Source of the DNA: Robertmurraya korlensis
Lineage (GTDB): Bacteria; Bacillota; Bacilli; Bacillales; Cytobacillaceae
Assembly (NCBI RefSeq): GCF_023715225.1
Contig: NZ_JAMBNS010000003.1
Span: 248,001-312,000, forward strand
Direction: 5' to 3'
Length of the DNA stretch: 64,000 bases
Positions 14,409-24,147 of the stretch are shown piece by piece. The first letter of the stretch is position 1, and each line of letters opens with the position of its first letter. Position numbers and translations under genes: made by a program. The notes beneath the pieces were generated by a model, which was given only the letters and a program-made list of their open reading frames with translations, made no database searches and was not told where the DNA came from.

Positions 14409-16549
14409 CCCTTCACCCCACTTAACCGAAGTTCCCCTGTCATGCTATTTCCTTGTAATAAATCCACATGAGGGAAGATGATTCGAGCGATTTCAAATCC
14501 ATCCAGAATAATAGGAGTAGGTTCAATTTTCACTACACCCCCACTACCTGACAGCTTATTGCGTGTTTCGTTCGCTGGATCAATCTTACTACCTCTTGGT
14601 AATGTGACTAATTCAGGGCCGAATTCCCCGACTAATGTAGCTCCACCATCAAAATAATTTGTACCTGTTGCATTTCTAGGATATCCACCCGTAATCCCAC
14701 TGTTCGTAACTGTTCTTTTTTCTTCGACTTGAATTGTTTTTTTTGATACTTTTTTGTTATCCCAGAATGTCAACCAATCGATCGCGTCTTTAATAGCCGA
14801 CACTACATCGTCAAATACTCCTACGACCTCATCAACCACCGTAAATATAGCACCAAAGACTTTTTCTATGATGGTTTGAACCTTTGAAAATGCTGGAGCA
14901 ACAATGTAATCCCATAGTGCTTTAAGAACCGGAAGTAATAAGTTTTCGAAAATATCCCATGCGATTCTAACCACATTCGCAATTATGTTAAATACGTTTT
15001 CTATAATTCTTTGTATTTGTGGCATATTAGCCATGATAAACGAGTAAAAACGTTCAAATATCGGAATGATATTACTTTTAAAGAAATTCCATACCATTGA
15101 AGCGACTTCGATTACTCTATTGAAAACAGTTGATACCGTCGCACGAATGGTTGGCATATGCCCTTGAATCCATGTGAAAATCTCCATCCACACAGGTATG
15201 AAATATTCCTTCATGAAATCCCATGTCGTTTTTAATACATCTCTTATGACATCAAAAACCTCTTGAAAAATACCCTTAATTACTGGGAAATTAGTTTGTA
15301 CATTCGAGAACCACTCCGAAAGGACAGGCAAGATGTTTTCTTTAAAGAAAGTCCAAACTTTACCTACTACATCTAACATTGCTGAAAATGTTGTGGATGC
15401 TATCTCTTGCACCACCGGCATTTTTTCAACCATCCAGTTAGCGAATTCATTTACAACTGGCATTACTTTTTGTTGAAATGGTTCAAAAATACCCATCATT
15501 ACGTTTCGTCCTATGCCTTTTAGAGCTTCGCCAAATGAATCGTACTTGATTTCGTTAATTTCATTAAGGGTATCCACAGAGCCTGTAATGGTACCTGTAA
15601 GATTAGACATAGCTTCAACTGCTCCGGCTTCTAGGTCCTCAAACTTTGTACCGAATAATTGAACTCCTACAGTATTTCTCTTTACTGGATCTTCAATGGC
15701 ATTCAATGCTTCCATCATCTTTTGATAAGCCTGTTTACCTCTATCGCCACCAGCTGCAAAATCATCCATCATCTGCTTAGCATTTAAACCCAAGGCTTGA
15801 TATGCTTCAGTTGTAGATTTTGAACCGTCTTTCGTTCGTATGACCATTTCTTTGAAAGCATCGCCTACATAGTCAAGGTTTCGAACTCCTGCTTTACTTG
15901 CATTTTCCAGAATTCCAAACATATCTTTAGCATCTAATCCGGCTGTTTTGAAGTAAACCGAATATTCTTCGATGGTATCAACTAGGTCCCCGTTTTGGTT
16001 TAGTCCCTTTTGTGTAGCTTCGGCAATATATGCCATAGCTTCTGTACCAGTTGCACCAAACTGTTCCATCATCGTCTCAGCGCCACGTAAGGATTCAGAA
16101 ACGTCCAAACCGAACGTATCACGAAGCATCAGCGCATCCTGAGTAAGATACATTAATTCCTCACCAAGAGCTGTCGTGGATTGTTTAGCAATAGCCATGG
16201 TATCAGCAATATCTTGAAAGGATTCTCCATAACCATTGGTATAAATAGATTTTAATGATTCTTCCATTGATTCCATTTCTTCTTTAGTTGAGCCTGTTTG
16301 TGCTTGCAACCCATTAAGTGCTTTTTGCAAGTTATTACCTGCTATAAAAAGTCCACCTATACCTGTGGCAGCAGCTCCTAATCCAGCAGCTAATGCTCCG
16401 GTTAACACTCCCCCTACAGCAAGTGCAACTCCACCTAACTTATCGAGTTTTCCTCCAGCGCCTTCAGCTTTTTTATCTATAGCAGCTAGTGATTTGTCGG
16501 CTTCATCCGAATTTATGAATATGCTGCCAAACAGCTTAAATAGTTCCAT
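14405..16549 (-). CDS. Tail tape measure protein
   Basis: The 714-residue protein has an N-terminal DEADKSLAAIDKKA segment, a hydrophobic alanine/glycine-rich stretch (about 35-65), a TP901-type core (QTGSTKEEMESMEESLKSIY) and four repeats of about 49 residues (pattern W-x-F-(F/M)-K-E-x-x-x-P-V, residues about 400-590). It sets tail length and passes through the tube during injection. By the usual length rule the tail is short, near 100 nm. The ATG at 16549 follows AGAAGGTGAACAC; the frame to 16567 lacks a site. Confidence 0.92.
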   Translation of the reverse strand: MELFKLFGSIFINSDEADKSLAAIDKKAEGAGGKLDKLGGVALAVGGVLTGALAAGLGAAATGIGGLFIAGNNLQKALNGLQAQTGSTKEEMESMEESLKSIYTNGYGESFQDIADTMAIAKQSTTALGEELMYLTQDALMLRDTFGLDVSESLRGAETMMEQFGATGTEAMAYIAEATQKGLNQNGDLVDTIEEYSVYFKTAGLDAKDMFGILENASKAGVRNLDYVGDAFKEMVIRTKDGSKSTTEAYQALGLNAKQMMDDFAAGGDRGKQAYQKMMEALNAIEDPVKRNTVGVQLFGTKFEDLEAGAVEAMSNLTGTITGSVDTLNEINEIKYDSFGEALKGIGRNVMMGIFEPFQQKVMPVVNEFANWMVEKMPVVQEIASTTFSAMLDVVGKVWTFFKENILPVLSEWFSNVQTNFPVIKGIFQEVFDVIRDVLKTTWDFMKEYFIPVWMEIFTWIQGHMPTIRATVSTVFNRVIEVASMVWNFFKSNIIPIFERFYSFIMANMPQIQRIIENVFNIIANVVRIAWDIFENLLLPVLKALWDYIVAPAFSKVQTIIEKVFGAIFTVVDEVVGVFDDVVSAIKDAIDWLTFWDNKKVSKKTIQVEEKRTVTNSGITGGYPRNATGTNYFDGGATLVGEFGPELVTLPRGSKIDPANETRNKLSGSGGVVKIEPTPIILDGFEIARIIFPHVDLLQGNSMTGELRLSGVKG

Positions 16550-16587
16550 GTGTTCACCTTCTTTCAAGGCAAATAAAAAAAGCGATC

Positions 16588-16875
16588 TTATTCAGACCGC
16601 TTCATGCTCTTTAAAATTTCTTCAGCATCGTTAATAATTTCTTCATCCGAACGATTATCTACCGACTTAGGAGGCTGTTTAATTTCTTTGAAGTATTGAG
16701 CAAAGGATTTAAAATTTTCCTTAGTCATTTTCGAATAATCCACCAACCATCGTTCCCATGCTTTTTCTTCAAAATTCTTTTCAGTTGCTTTTTTATATAG
16801 AGAAAGTCCTTCTTCAGCTGATAAAGACATAATAAAAGACATGTCTCCATACCGCTTCAAAAGGGTATCATACAT
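16588..16875 (-). CDS. Tail assembly chaperone, second frame (gpGT-like)
   Basis: The 95-residue frame lies between tail chaperone 1 and the tape measure. It begins MYDTLLKRYGDM, and the frame is open for 10 further codons upstream (VQCVQIDEID), joining the first chaperone by a -1 shift. The acidic C terminus resembles the T domain of gpGT proteins, which recruits major tail protein to the tape measure. It is probably made mostly as a 205-residue fusion. Confidence 0.8.
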   Translation of the reverse strand: MYDTLLKRYGDMSFIMSLSAEEGLSLYKKATEKNFEEKAWERWLVDYSKMTKENFKSFAQYFKEIKQPPKSVDNRSDEEIINDAEEILKSMKRSE

Positions 16876-16877
16876 GT

Positions 16878-17204
16878 CTATTTCATCAATTTGGACACAC
16901 TGGACAAAAAACTCTTTAGTCCTGGATGCTCCAAAAAACCCATCAGCAACTCCGCAGTTTCTTCAAGGTTCATTTTTTCAATGACTTCATTTTCAACCTC
17001 TTTTAAACTAGCTAGAAATTCTGTAATTTCCTCTTGTGCTTCGCCTAAATTTTCAATACAGGAAAATAAAAACTTAGCACCGATTTCTTTTTGCGAAGTT
17101 CCCTCCGTGGAATCAGCAAAAATAGCTCGTACTTGTCTACTGATACCAGCTTTTTTAATGATACGGATAACAGAAAAAACATCAGGAAACTTTAATTCTC
17201 TCAT
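16878..17204 (-). CDS. Tail assembly chaperone, first frame (gpG-like)
   Basis: The 108-residue, mainly helical protein begins MRELKFPDVFSVIRIIKKAG. Its position between major tail protein and tape measure is that of gpG. Its ATG shares a base with the TAA of the major tail gene. A slippery heptamer lies at codons 99-100. Confidence 0.85.
   Translation of the reverse strand: MRELKFPDVFSVIRIIKKAGISRQVRAIFADSTEGTSQKEIGAKFLFSCIENLGEAQEEITEFLASLKEVENEVIEKMNLEETAELLMGFLEHPGLKSFLSSVSKLMK
16905..16911 (-). other. Likely -1 ribosomal frameshift site in tail chaperone genes
   Basis: Reading leftward the heptamer is T TTT TTG, in phase with codons 99 (TTT) and 100 (TTG) of the first chaperone. A -1 slip continues as VQCVQIDEID into the second frame without a stop. 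The fusion would be 205 residues. Confidence 0.7.
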
Positions 17205-17776
17205 TACGCTACCACCACTTTAGGCCAGTAAATTTTATATGGAGAAGTTCCATCTTCACCTTCATGTCCAGTGAATACCACAGGTACAATGGCTTCATTT
17301 TTATCTGTGGTTGCAACTGTTAATCCTTCTAGAGAGATTGCGTTATCAATTACAATTACTACTGGGTCTGATGATCCACTTAAACGACCTACAAAAGCAA
17401 TGTTTTGAAGATAATCAGATAGCTCAATTTTCTTCTTAGAAGTAATAATGTCATAGTTTGTATCTGAAGTTGTCTGTGAACCAGCAATAGCTAGTGCAAT
17501 ATTAGAAGCAGTTAACTCCTTCAAGTTTACAGTAAGAGTAGCTGTTTCTGAGTCAATTACTACATTTCCTTTTGTTGGTCCCTTTGCTCCATCTACTTCC
17601 AGATTTCGAATTTCTTGAGCAAGAGCGAATTCATTTCCTCCACTGGTTGCTCCTAACAATGTACCTGTAAAGTCCCCTGTCAGTTCATCATAAGTTAGGT
17701 TTTTATAAACAGCTCCAGCATTCATTAAATAATGTAATGGAGAATTAGCTGTTAATCCGCTTGTTTTTACTGGCAT
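17204..17776 (-). CDS. Major tail protein
   Basis: The 190-residue, strand-rich protein begins MPVKTSGLTANSPLHYLMNAGAVY, with the TLTVNLKELTASNIALA region typical of major tail tube proteins of Firmicute siphoviruses. It forms the hexameric rings of the tail tube. It lies between tail completion protein and tail chaperones, as expected. Confidence 0.85.
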   Translation of the reverse strand: MPVKTSGLTANSPLHYLMNAGAVYKNLTYDELTGDFTGTLLGATSGGNEFALAQEIRNLEVDGAKGPTKGNVVIDSETATLTVNLKELTASNIALAIAGSQTTSDTNYDIITSKKKIELSDYLQNIAFVGRLSGSSDPVVIVIDNAISLEGLTVATTDKNEAIVPVVFTGHEGEDGTSPYKIYWPKVVVA

Positions 17777-17785
17777 TTCGTTTCA

Positions 17786-18145
17786 CTACCTTTCGTATAA
17801 TCTTCCTTCAAAGATATATTTTCTACGGTTAAGAGTTGGATCATCGTCAACTAACGTTGTCATACGGTCCAAATAAAAAGTAACCGCCAATTTATCAACG
17901 ATTACTGTTTGATTATTTAATTCTTCTTTTACTTCACCCATTAGTTGTTCTAATGCTGTTGTGTCGCTCGCATTGTCCCAACCATCCACATCTAGGGTCA
18001 CTAATTGTAAGCCATCTTCTAAGTTTGTGATATTGACATCGTAGACTAGGTAAGGGAAGGAAGCAGTAGAAGAGGACTTCAGGAAATAGACTCTAGAATG
18101 GATGGTTTTCAGCTTGGTTACTATAACATTACGTATATCAATCAT
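17786..18145 (-). CDS. Tail completion / minor tail protein
   Basis: The 119-residue protein has VYFLKSSSTASFPYLVYDV and VDGWDNASDTTALEQLMGE, typical of the gp17/DUF3168-like tail terminator group that caps the tail for joining to the head. It overlaps the HK97 gp10-like gene by 8 bp. Confidence 0.75.
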   Translation of the reverse strand: MIDIRNVIVTKLKTIHSRVYFLKSSSTASFPYLVYDVNITNLEDGLQLVTLDVDGWDNASDTTALEQLMGEVKEELNNQTVIVDKLAVTFYLDRMTTLVDDDPTLNRRKYIFEGRLYER

Positions 18146-18578
18146 CGCCTATTTCCTCCTCTTCATTGATCAATCCTAATGCTCTGTTTTCATTTTCAAT
18201 TGCACTAAGGTATTTCCCTTGAATTACTCGTATTTCACTGATATTTTCATAAACTGTATCACGCAATATGGAGCGTTTCGGCTGATTGTTAGTGCCTAAT
18301 TCTTGTTCAACCCCATACCAAGTGTCGTGTTTTATACCTACAATTAGATCTGTTTCACGTTTTCTTACCCAGTATTGAAAAGCGTTCGAAATACGTTTCC
18401 CTTTTCTCATACCTGGCATTTTACGAGCTTTGTCTAACATCCTTCTTCGAACTAATTTGGCTACATCTTTTAATGCAGCTCTTGATAATTCCTTAATGGT
18501 ATACTGCGCTCGATCAACATTAGAGATATACTTTACACCGTTTTTCTTAACACGTGTAACTGATTTAGGCATGGGCAT
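18138..18578 (-). CDS. HK97 gp10-like head-tail joining protein
   Basis: The 146-residue basic protein contains LVRRRMLDKARKMPGMRKG and YGVEQELGTNNQPKRSILRDT (middle and C-terminal third). The latter, with G-x-x-x-Q-P-x-x-x-L, is characteristic of the HK97 gp10 family. Two in-frame Met lie at the start (MPMPK); the first was kept. Confidence 0.8.
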   Translation of the reverse strand: MPMPKSVTRVKKNGVKYISNVDRAQYTIKELSRAALKDVAKLVRRRMLDKARKMPGMRKGKRISNAFQYWVRKRETDLIVGIKHDTWYGVEQELGTNNQPKRSILRDTVYENISEIRVIQGKYLSAIENENRALGLINEEEEIGDD

Positions 18579-18887
18579 TTAATTCACCCCATTTATTGTA
18601 CTGGAGCAAATAAGTTCAGTTATTTCACCGTTTTTATCGTATACCCTTATGATGCTATACTCTTTGCCATCATAGGAGAGTTTAGGTTCACCTTGGTATT
18701 CTAGTGTCATTACCTCAAACATAAGCTCAGGACGCAATCCTGTTGCCTGTGCTTGGTAAAATTCTGTTTGTCTGATGGATTTCTTATTAGCAAAAACTTG
18801 TCTTGGAGTTTCAACCTCGATAATATCTCCCATGCTATTCTCTGTGGTTTCAACAGCTATTAGGTTTAATACATCACGAAACAGCAT
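18579..18887 (-). CDS. Phage head closure protein
   Basis: The 102-residue protein has FANKKSIRQTEFYQAQATGLRP, the usual motif region of head closure (gp16/SPP1-like) proteins. The start at 18887 follows GGGGGATTACA; the frame to 18908 has none. It overlaps the connector gene by 14 bp. Confidence 0.8.
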   Translation of the reverse strand: MLFRDVLNLIAVETTENSMGDIIEVETPRQVFANKKSIRQTEFYQAQATGLRPELMFEVMTLEYQGEPKLSYDGKEYSIIRVYDKNGEITELICSSTINGVN

Positions 18888-19152
18888 TGTAATCCCCCGA
18901 TGAAGCAAGATGGTTTTTTAATGACTCATAAGAGATTTTCAACTTCTCGGAATCTGGATTATCCCATCCAAAGTTAGCCTTTGCATAAGTCTTGATTGCT
19001 CGTTTAATTAATGGATCAGAATCGTCATTAGCCTTAATAGAAGAAATGCCCGACAACATTAAGTCGTGTCGGGCTTCCTCAATTAGATCAAGTACTTCAC
19101 TGTCTAAAGCAGTATGGTTGATTCGAAGGGCAATTTTTATATCCTTAAGCAT
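18874..19152 (-). CDS. gp6-like head-tail connector
   Basis: The 92-residue helical protein reads MLKDIKIALRINHTALDSEV followed by IEEARHDLMLSGI and a late KISYESLKNHL. This is the helical connector (gp6/SPP1 gp15) pattern; the protein ring sits below the portal. Confidence 0.8.
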   Translation of the reverse strand: MLKDIKIALRINHTALDSEVLDLIEEARHDLMLSGISSIKANDDSDPLIKRAIKTYAKANFGWDNPDSEKLKISYESLKNHLASSGDYNAVS

Positions 19153-19163
19153 TACTATACCTC

Positions 19164-19433
19164 CTATTCAATTGGAGGAGATTCTTCTAACTCTTCCAAT
19201 GCTTTTAAAGCATTGTCTTTCCCTTTTACTTTCTCGCCATTAGGGAGCTCATAATATCCTCCCCCGACATGTTTAATGGCCTCTGGGTTTTCTTCTTCAT
19301 CATCTTTGAATAGATACCCTTCGTCTTGCAAAAAAGAAACACGCTCTGAATCGTCAGACTCGAACGTGTCTCCAACTGAATAACCGATATGTGTATTTTT
19401 ATCAATGAAAGCCGTAATTACTGCTAATCTCAT
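19164..19433 (-). CDS. Phage head-region protein of unknown function
   Basis: The 89-residue acidic protein has an N-terminal strand domain (FIDKNTHIGYSVGDTF) and an acidic tail. It lies between the major capsid and connector genes, where many Firmicute phages carry a similar small protein that may be a head accessory or decoration. The evidence is positional only. Confidence 0.65.
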   Translation of the reverse strand: MRLAVITAFIDKNTHIGYSVGDTFESDDSERVSFLQDEGYLFKDDEEENPEAIKHVGGGYYELPNGEKVKGKDNALKALEELEESPPIE

Positions 19434-19447
19434 TGGTTATGTCCTCC

Positions 19448-20668
19448 TTAAACCACTGCAGCTTTGTTAAGAACAACTAGAGAGTTAACATCTAAGACTT
19501 TACCATCCACAATCATAATAGCCTTAGTTACTAGATCGTCAGTCTCATTGTCCTCGTACTTCTTAACACCCATTTGGTAATTAGTGTTTAAGACGTAATC
19601 GCTAAAGTTGAATAAGAAAGCAAATGCTTCACCAGTTGTTGCGGTAGAGAAGCTGTCAATGTAATTACAAAGGATAACCGGACGACCAAGAAGAGTACGC
19701 TCTGGCTTTCCGTTGATACCGTAGTTAGTACGCGCAATAGGTTGTCCGTCAGCATCAACCATGGCCACATATCCCATGAATGTTTTCTTAGTCATAACCC
19801 ATACTGCATTTGCTTCGTATTCAAGTGGCAGTGCAGCTTCTGCATCTGTTAAAGATTTGTAGTTTTGAACAGAAACATCAATAGCTTGTCCAGCAGCAGG
19901 AGTCTCTGTCAAGATACCTTTAGGTTGACCTGTACCAGAACCACTGATGATTGCTTGCTCGATTGCTTTAGTCATTGCTTCTACAACATTGTTGATTAAT
20001 GTAGTTTCAAATACTGCAAGAGCCATAGTTTCCACTTCAAGTGAAACAGCTACAGCACAACGTAGTTTGTGGTAGTTGAAAGTAATGCTTCCAGTTGTTT
20101 TCTTTTGCTTATCGCTTCCAGCTCCCTCCGCTACCCATGTTGCTACTGGCTTTACAGAAGAAGTTGGAACTGTTACTCCACCCTTAATAGAAGTACGAGT
20201 TACAAGAGGTAAGATCATACCAACAGCTTCAAGTTTCTCGACGATACGGTTTAACACAGTTTGTGGAATGACAGAACCTACATCAGTTGTCTTAGTAATT
20301 GCATCAGCACGTAATTCAGTAGGAATTACTTCCCCACGAAGAACATAGTTCATGAATGCTTTACGGTATTCTAATGAATCAGTACCTTCTTCACGCTTCT
20401 CTTCTTGTGGATTGAAAGATTCGATACTACGGTATTCGCCTTTGCCTTGGTTAATATTTGCTGCATCCTTAAGAAGTTGTTGACGCTTTTCTAATTGTTG
20501 CTTCTCCTCGTTTAAACCTCGAAGTTCCTCTTCTAAGGAGTTTAAATCTACATCTGGAGAATCACCTTCTAAAACGCTACGAATCTCTTCTTTACGCGCA
20601 GTGATTTCTTGTAATGTACGTCCGAAAAATTGAATGTTTAAAGGATATAGTTTAATAGGTTGTTTCAT
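19448..20668 (-). CDS. HK97-fold major capsid protein
   Basis: The 406-residue protein has a coiled-coil delta domain at about residues 17-75 (scaffolding part removed by the protease), then the HK97 fold starting near residue 110 (VPTSSVKPVATWVAEGAG, ALAVFETTLINNVVEAMTKA). It assembles the prohead. It directly follows the protease gene, and no separate scaffold gene exists, in line with the fused delta domain. Confidence 0.93.
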   Translation of the reverse strand: MKQPIKLYPLNIQFFGRTLQEITARKEEIRSVLEGDSPDVDLNSLEEELRGLNEEKQQLEKRQQLLKDAANINQGKGEYRSIESFNPQEEKREEGTDSLEYRKAFMNYVLRGEVIPTELRADAITKTTDVGSVIPQTVLNRIVEKLEAVGMILPLVTRTSIKGGVTVPTSSVKPVATWVAEGAGSDKQKKTTGSITFNYHKLRCAVAVSLEVETMALAVFETTLINNVVEAMTKAIEQAIISGSGTGQPKGILTETPAAGQAIDVSVQNYKSLTDAEAALPLEYEANAVWVMTKKTFMGYVAMVDADGQPIARTNYGINGKPERTLLGRPVILCNYIDSFSTATTGEAFAFLFNFSDYVLNTNYQMGVKKYEDNETDDLVTKAIMIVDGKVLDVNSLVVLNKAAVV

Positions 20669-20680
20669 TTGATTTCCCCC

Positions 20681-21265
20681 TTAAAGGTAAGTTTTTAATA
20701 TCAGTTTTTTTCTTAAATCTTGCTGTTTTTTTGCATCCACATAGTTCTTATATGGATCGTAACCACGTGCACTAACTTCAGAATCTGGATATGCAGGAAA
20801 GGCAACAGCACTAACCTCTAATAATTTTGCCTTCGTTACTGTTCGAAGCATTAAATCATCATCTGGTTCATCAATTTCTTCGCTTATCATACTAAAACCA
20901 AAGCTTACTCCATCAACATCACCACGTTTTATTGTTTCGTAGGTATCATTTCCAAGGGTTGTTTTAGGTAAATCTAATTCAAATCGTAACCCTATAGAAT
21001 CTTCAACCAAACGTAATGTGTTGTTTTTTGTTCTTCCTAAAACTTTTGAAGTATCGTGAGACCACAAGAAACGTTGATCATCTCTTTGGAGTGATTCTGA
21101 AAAAGCACCATACTTAAACTGTTCGCGAAACTTGCGATAGTATCCCATGACAACAGATTTCTTTTCCCACTTAACAGCGTACCCGGTAAGCGTTCGATTT
21201 CCGTCGTCATCTTCTCTAATCTCAATTTTGTTGGTTATCAGTTCCCTTTGTTCCGTTTTGTCCAT
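20681..21265 (-). CDS. HK97 prohead protease
   Basis: The 194-residue protein of family S78 has LTGYAVKWEKKS near residue 26, the catalytic His region FLWSHDTSKVLGR and the Ser region DVDGVSFGFSM, with KLLEVSAVAFPAY toward the C terminus. It removes the capsid delta domain. The ATG at 21265 follows AAGGAGGTGAGACAA; the frame to 21274 starts inside that site. It overlaps the portal gene by 44 bp. Confidence 0.9.
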   Translation of the reverse strand: MDKTEQRELITNKIEIREDDDGNRTLTGYAVKWEKKSVVMGYYRKFREQFKYGAFSESLQRDDQRFLWSHDTSKVLGRTKNNTLRLVEDSIGLRFELDLPKTTLGNDTYETIKRGDVDGVSFGFSMISEEIDEPDDDLMLRTVTKAKLLEVSAVAFPAYPDSEVSARGYDPYKNYVDAKKQQDLRKKLILKTYL

Positions 21266-22442
21266 TTGTCTCACCTCCTTTATCTCCTTTGTCGTTAACT
21301 AGAGCAGTATCCAAACGACGAATAGGTTTATCTCCATCTTCAATTGGTCCTAGGTTTAAAACTGCTCTCCATTCATTAGGAGTGAGAGAACCTCTATCTA
21401 CCATCTGAACAAGATTTAACTTTGTGGACATAGAAGCGTACTGCAAACTCGAAGCTTCAAAAATAATTTTGTTTCCATGCCCTCTTTCAGTACGTGAAAA
21501 AAGCTTCCTGGTGTATTCACCGGAAAGCTGCATGGCCAAAGGTTCTATTTCAGATTCATAATAGGCATTCCATTCGTCTTCTGAATACTTTGACTGAATG
21601 ATTTTTTCATTTGTATTAAAGAAACTATAAATACGTTGAGTCGTTTCTTTCATTTGTTCGGCATTTGGTACATAACTTTTTGGTTCTACTTGTTCTAAAT
21701 CATAGCGTGGATCTGTATAAGCAGCTCCACCATTTGCTGCATTCTCGATAGACAAATAATTATTAGCAAACTCACTTACTTGTAACTCAACATCTTCTTT
21801 TTTGAGGACGCTCTTAAACTTTAGAATCCATTTAATGATTGCCCCGTTTTTTATGGCCTTAATTATCCCTTGGTCAGTGGTAGTTACGATATCCATGAGA
21901 TTTGTTAGAGCTTTGCCTGGATGATCTCCAAATAAATCACTTTCATTGAAGTCCTTACGCAAGTGAATAATATCACCATAGTAAATGGTCATGTTTTTAC
22001 CGTTGCGAAAGTAAAACTTGATGAATAAATCTCCCATTGGACCTTCCACAGCTTCAAGTGATACACAAGGTATCGGATAAATTTCTGTGGCATAACCAAA
22101 TTCATCACGTTTGATTAAAGCAAAAGCATTGTTATTAAGTTCTAATTGAGTAGAAAGCTTTTCTTGAAGCATTTGCCCGGTCATAAACGGGTTTGGTTCT
22201 TCTAAGAGAAACCGAATACTCACATCTGGATTAATTTTAAAGCCAGTTGCATTGTCGCGAATATGTTTTGCAACTAATTTCCCTACTGCCTTTGCTTTCG
22301 GTCGAATACACGAGCGAATAATATCGCTTTCGTACATATTTCCATTCCACAAAAAGAACCCATTTGATGTGTCGCTTATTAGTTCATACCTTGTGGTGGT
22401 AGGAGGTTCTTTCTTTCCAAAAATACGATCAAATAATCCCAA
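21222..22442 (-). CDS. HK97-type phage portal protein
   Basis: The 406-residue protein has GLFDRIFGKK at the start, ESDIIRSCIRPKAKAVGKL, and the LTPNEWRAVLNLGPIEDGD region near the C terminus, typical of HK97 portals. It forms the 12-mer DNA entry ring. The best start is TTG at 22442 behind AAAGGTGGTGAGAAT; a TTG at 22460 is the upstream alternative. Confidence 0.88.
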   Translation of the reverse strand: MGLFDRIFGKKEPPTTTRYELISDTSNGFFLWNGNMYESDIIRSCIRPKAKAVGKLVAKHIRDNATGFKINPDVSIRFLLEEPNPFMTGQMLQEKLSTQLELNNNAFALIKRDEFGYATEIYPIPCVSLEAVEGPMGDLFIKFYFRNGKNMTIYYGDIIHLRKDFNESDLFGDHPGKALTNLMDIVTTTDQGIIKAIKNGAIIKWILKFKSVLKKEDVELQVSEFANNYLSIENAANGGAAYTDPRYDLEQVEPKSYVPNAEQMKETTQRIYSFFNTNEKIIQSKYSEDEWNAYYESEIEPLAMQLSGEYTRKLFSRTERGHGNKIIFEASSLQYASMSTKLNLVQMVDRGSLTPNEWRAVLNLGPIEDGDKPIRRLDTALVNDKGDKGGETNGQNGTKGTDNQQN

Positions 22443-22461
22443 ATTCTCACCACCTTTCAAA

Positions 22462-24147
22462 TTAAATCATGTTGAGATAATCATTTTTCTTTTCTTGAAG
22501 AACAACATACGCATTTAATAACGCTGCAGTTCCGTCAATTCTTCGACGTTGGTTACTTGTCTTATTTGGTTGTATATTAAGGTTTTTATCCACATCAATA
22601 GCCGTGTTAGACAAGCACCATTTGTCGATAGGATGATTGTTATAAATCACTTTCTTTGCTTCCAGATCGGCACCAAGTAATTTCATGGGCATAGATAAGG
22701 TTTGTTTACCTTGAGCAATAGGAATCATTGACTCGTATCCGAAATGTCCTTGCATTTCTTCTACCCAATACTTCGCTGACCATCTGTCATAACCAATCCA
22801 AGGTAAATAGATTCCATGATCATCACGCATTTCCAAAAACCACTCAGTAACGAATTTTGCATGTACACTATTTCCTGGTGTGGTCCTCATTAAACCAGCC
22901 TCATACCACAAATCATAAGGAATCTTATCTTCCTTTGCTCGTTGCTCTAGTAAGTCCTCAGGCAACCAGTACATTTGCTTCACATATATCTTTTCATCGC
23001 CTGGCATCATAAAAATAACCTTAGCTGCCGTTAAGTCGGTGGTGCTCGATAAGTCGCAGCCGCCGATGCCGTAACTAGGGTTTAATTCAGTCATATCAAA
23101 TTTATGTTCGTTAAGAATCTGTTCAAATGTTAACCATGCTTCACTTGATGTTTCTCTGATATTGAAATCTTTCGTTAGTAGATTTTTAACTAAAAGTGAA
23201 TTTGCTTTAGCCTTATTTACTTTTGTCCCTAATTGGTCAATTTTCTTTATGCTACCTAAGCCTGGATTCGCTTTTTTCCACTTAGCTGGATCCGTCCATT
23301 CTTCACGCTTGTCCAATTCGTAAATGATTGGAAGGAAACGATCATCCTTATAACCATCTGGATCATCAAATCCATTAAGAAGCATTTCAGCCTCATCATA
23401 CTTCATATCATAAACGGATTCTCTAATGGTCCCGGCCGTAGTTATCATAAAGATCATCGGTTGCTCACGAGCCGATGTACCATCCACAATAACATCGTAA
23501 AGATTCTTATCTTTCCATGCGTGAATTTCGTCCATCATGGCCCCGTGAACGTTCAAGCCATCCAACGTTTCAGAATCAGACCCAAGAGGTTTAAACGAAC
23601 TATCATTCCATTCGGATACAAGCTCGGACACCAGAGGTTTTATTCGTCTCAACAAAGAAGGAGATTTCTTTACCATTCGTTTTGACTCTAACCAAACTAA
23701 TTTAGCCTGGTCTTTCTTAGTGGCCACAGCATAAACCTCTGAACCTGGTTCTCCATCAGCTACTTGAAGGTAAAGACCTATGCCGGATGCTATGGTGGAT
23801 TTCCCATTTTTACGGGCGACCACAAGAAGTACTTCACGATACTTACGTGTACCATCGATCTTGTGAATAAATCCAAATGAAGCAGCAAGAAACGCTTTTT
23901 GCCATACTTCCAGCTCAATCGGCTTTCCTCCCCATTTACCTTTAGAGTGTTTGCAGAAGTTTTCGATAAACTCTATTACATGATTTGCCCTTTTAGGATC
24001 ATATTCGTATTCACTCGAAGTGTCGGTAATATCTCCAACCACCTTTTTGTAAATACGTCGAACTTTATTAGAAACAATTTCCTCGTTTGATTCAATCTTG
24101 TTCCAATATTCGATAATAGGGTTATAAGCTAATGGGTATCTAATCAT
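22462..24147 (-). CDS. Terminase large subunit
   Basis: The 561-residue protein is a Terminase_1-type packaging motor. The Walker A variant ARKNGKST lies at about residue 110, Walker B AMMDEIHAW near 203, and the RNase H-like nuclease starts at GGCDLSSTTDLTA (about 364). It pumps and cuts DNA at the portal. Its ATG overlaps the small subunit TGA (ATGA). It is the expected length for the family. Confidence 0.95.
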   Translation of the reverse strand: MIRYPLAYNPIIEYWNKIESNEEIVSNKVRRIYKKVVGDITDTSSEYEYDPKRANHVIEFIENFCKHSKGKWGGKPIELEVWQKAFLAASFGFIHKIDGTRKYREVLLVVARKNGKSTIASGIGLYLQVADGEPGSEVYAVATKKDQAKLVWLESKRMVKKSPSLLRRIKPLVSELVSEWNDSSFKPLGSDSETLDGLNVHGAMMDEIHAWKDKNLYDVIVDGTSAREQPMIFMITTAGTIRESVYDMKYDEAEMLLNGFDDPDGYKDDRFLPIIYELDKREEWTDPAKWKKANPGLGSIKKIDQLGTKVNKAKANSLLVKNLLTKDFNIRETSSEAWLTFEQILNEHKFDMTELNPSYGIGGCDLSSTTDLTAAKVIFMMPGDEKIYVKQMYWLPEDLLEQRAKEDKIPYDLWYEAGLMRTTPGNSVHAKFVTEWFLEMRDDHGIYLPWIGYDRWSAKYWVEEMQGHFGYESMIPIAQGKQTLSMPMKLLGADLEAKKVIYNNHPIDKWCLSNTAIDVDKNLNIQPNKTSNQRRRIDGTAALLNAYVVLQEKKNDYLNMI

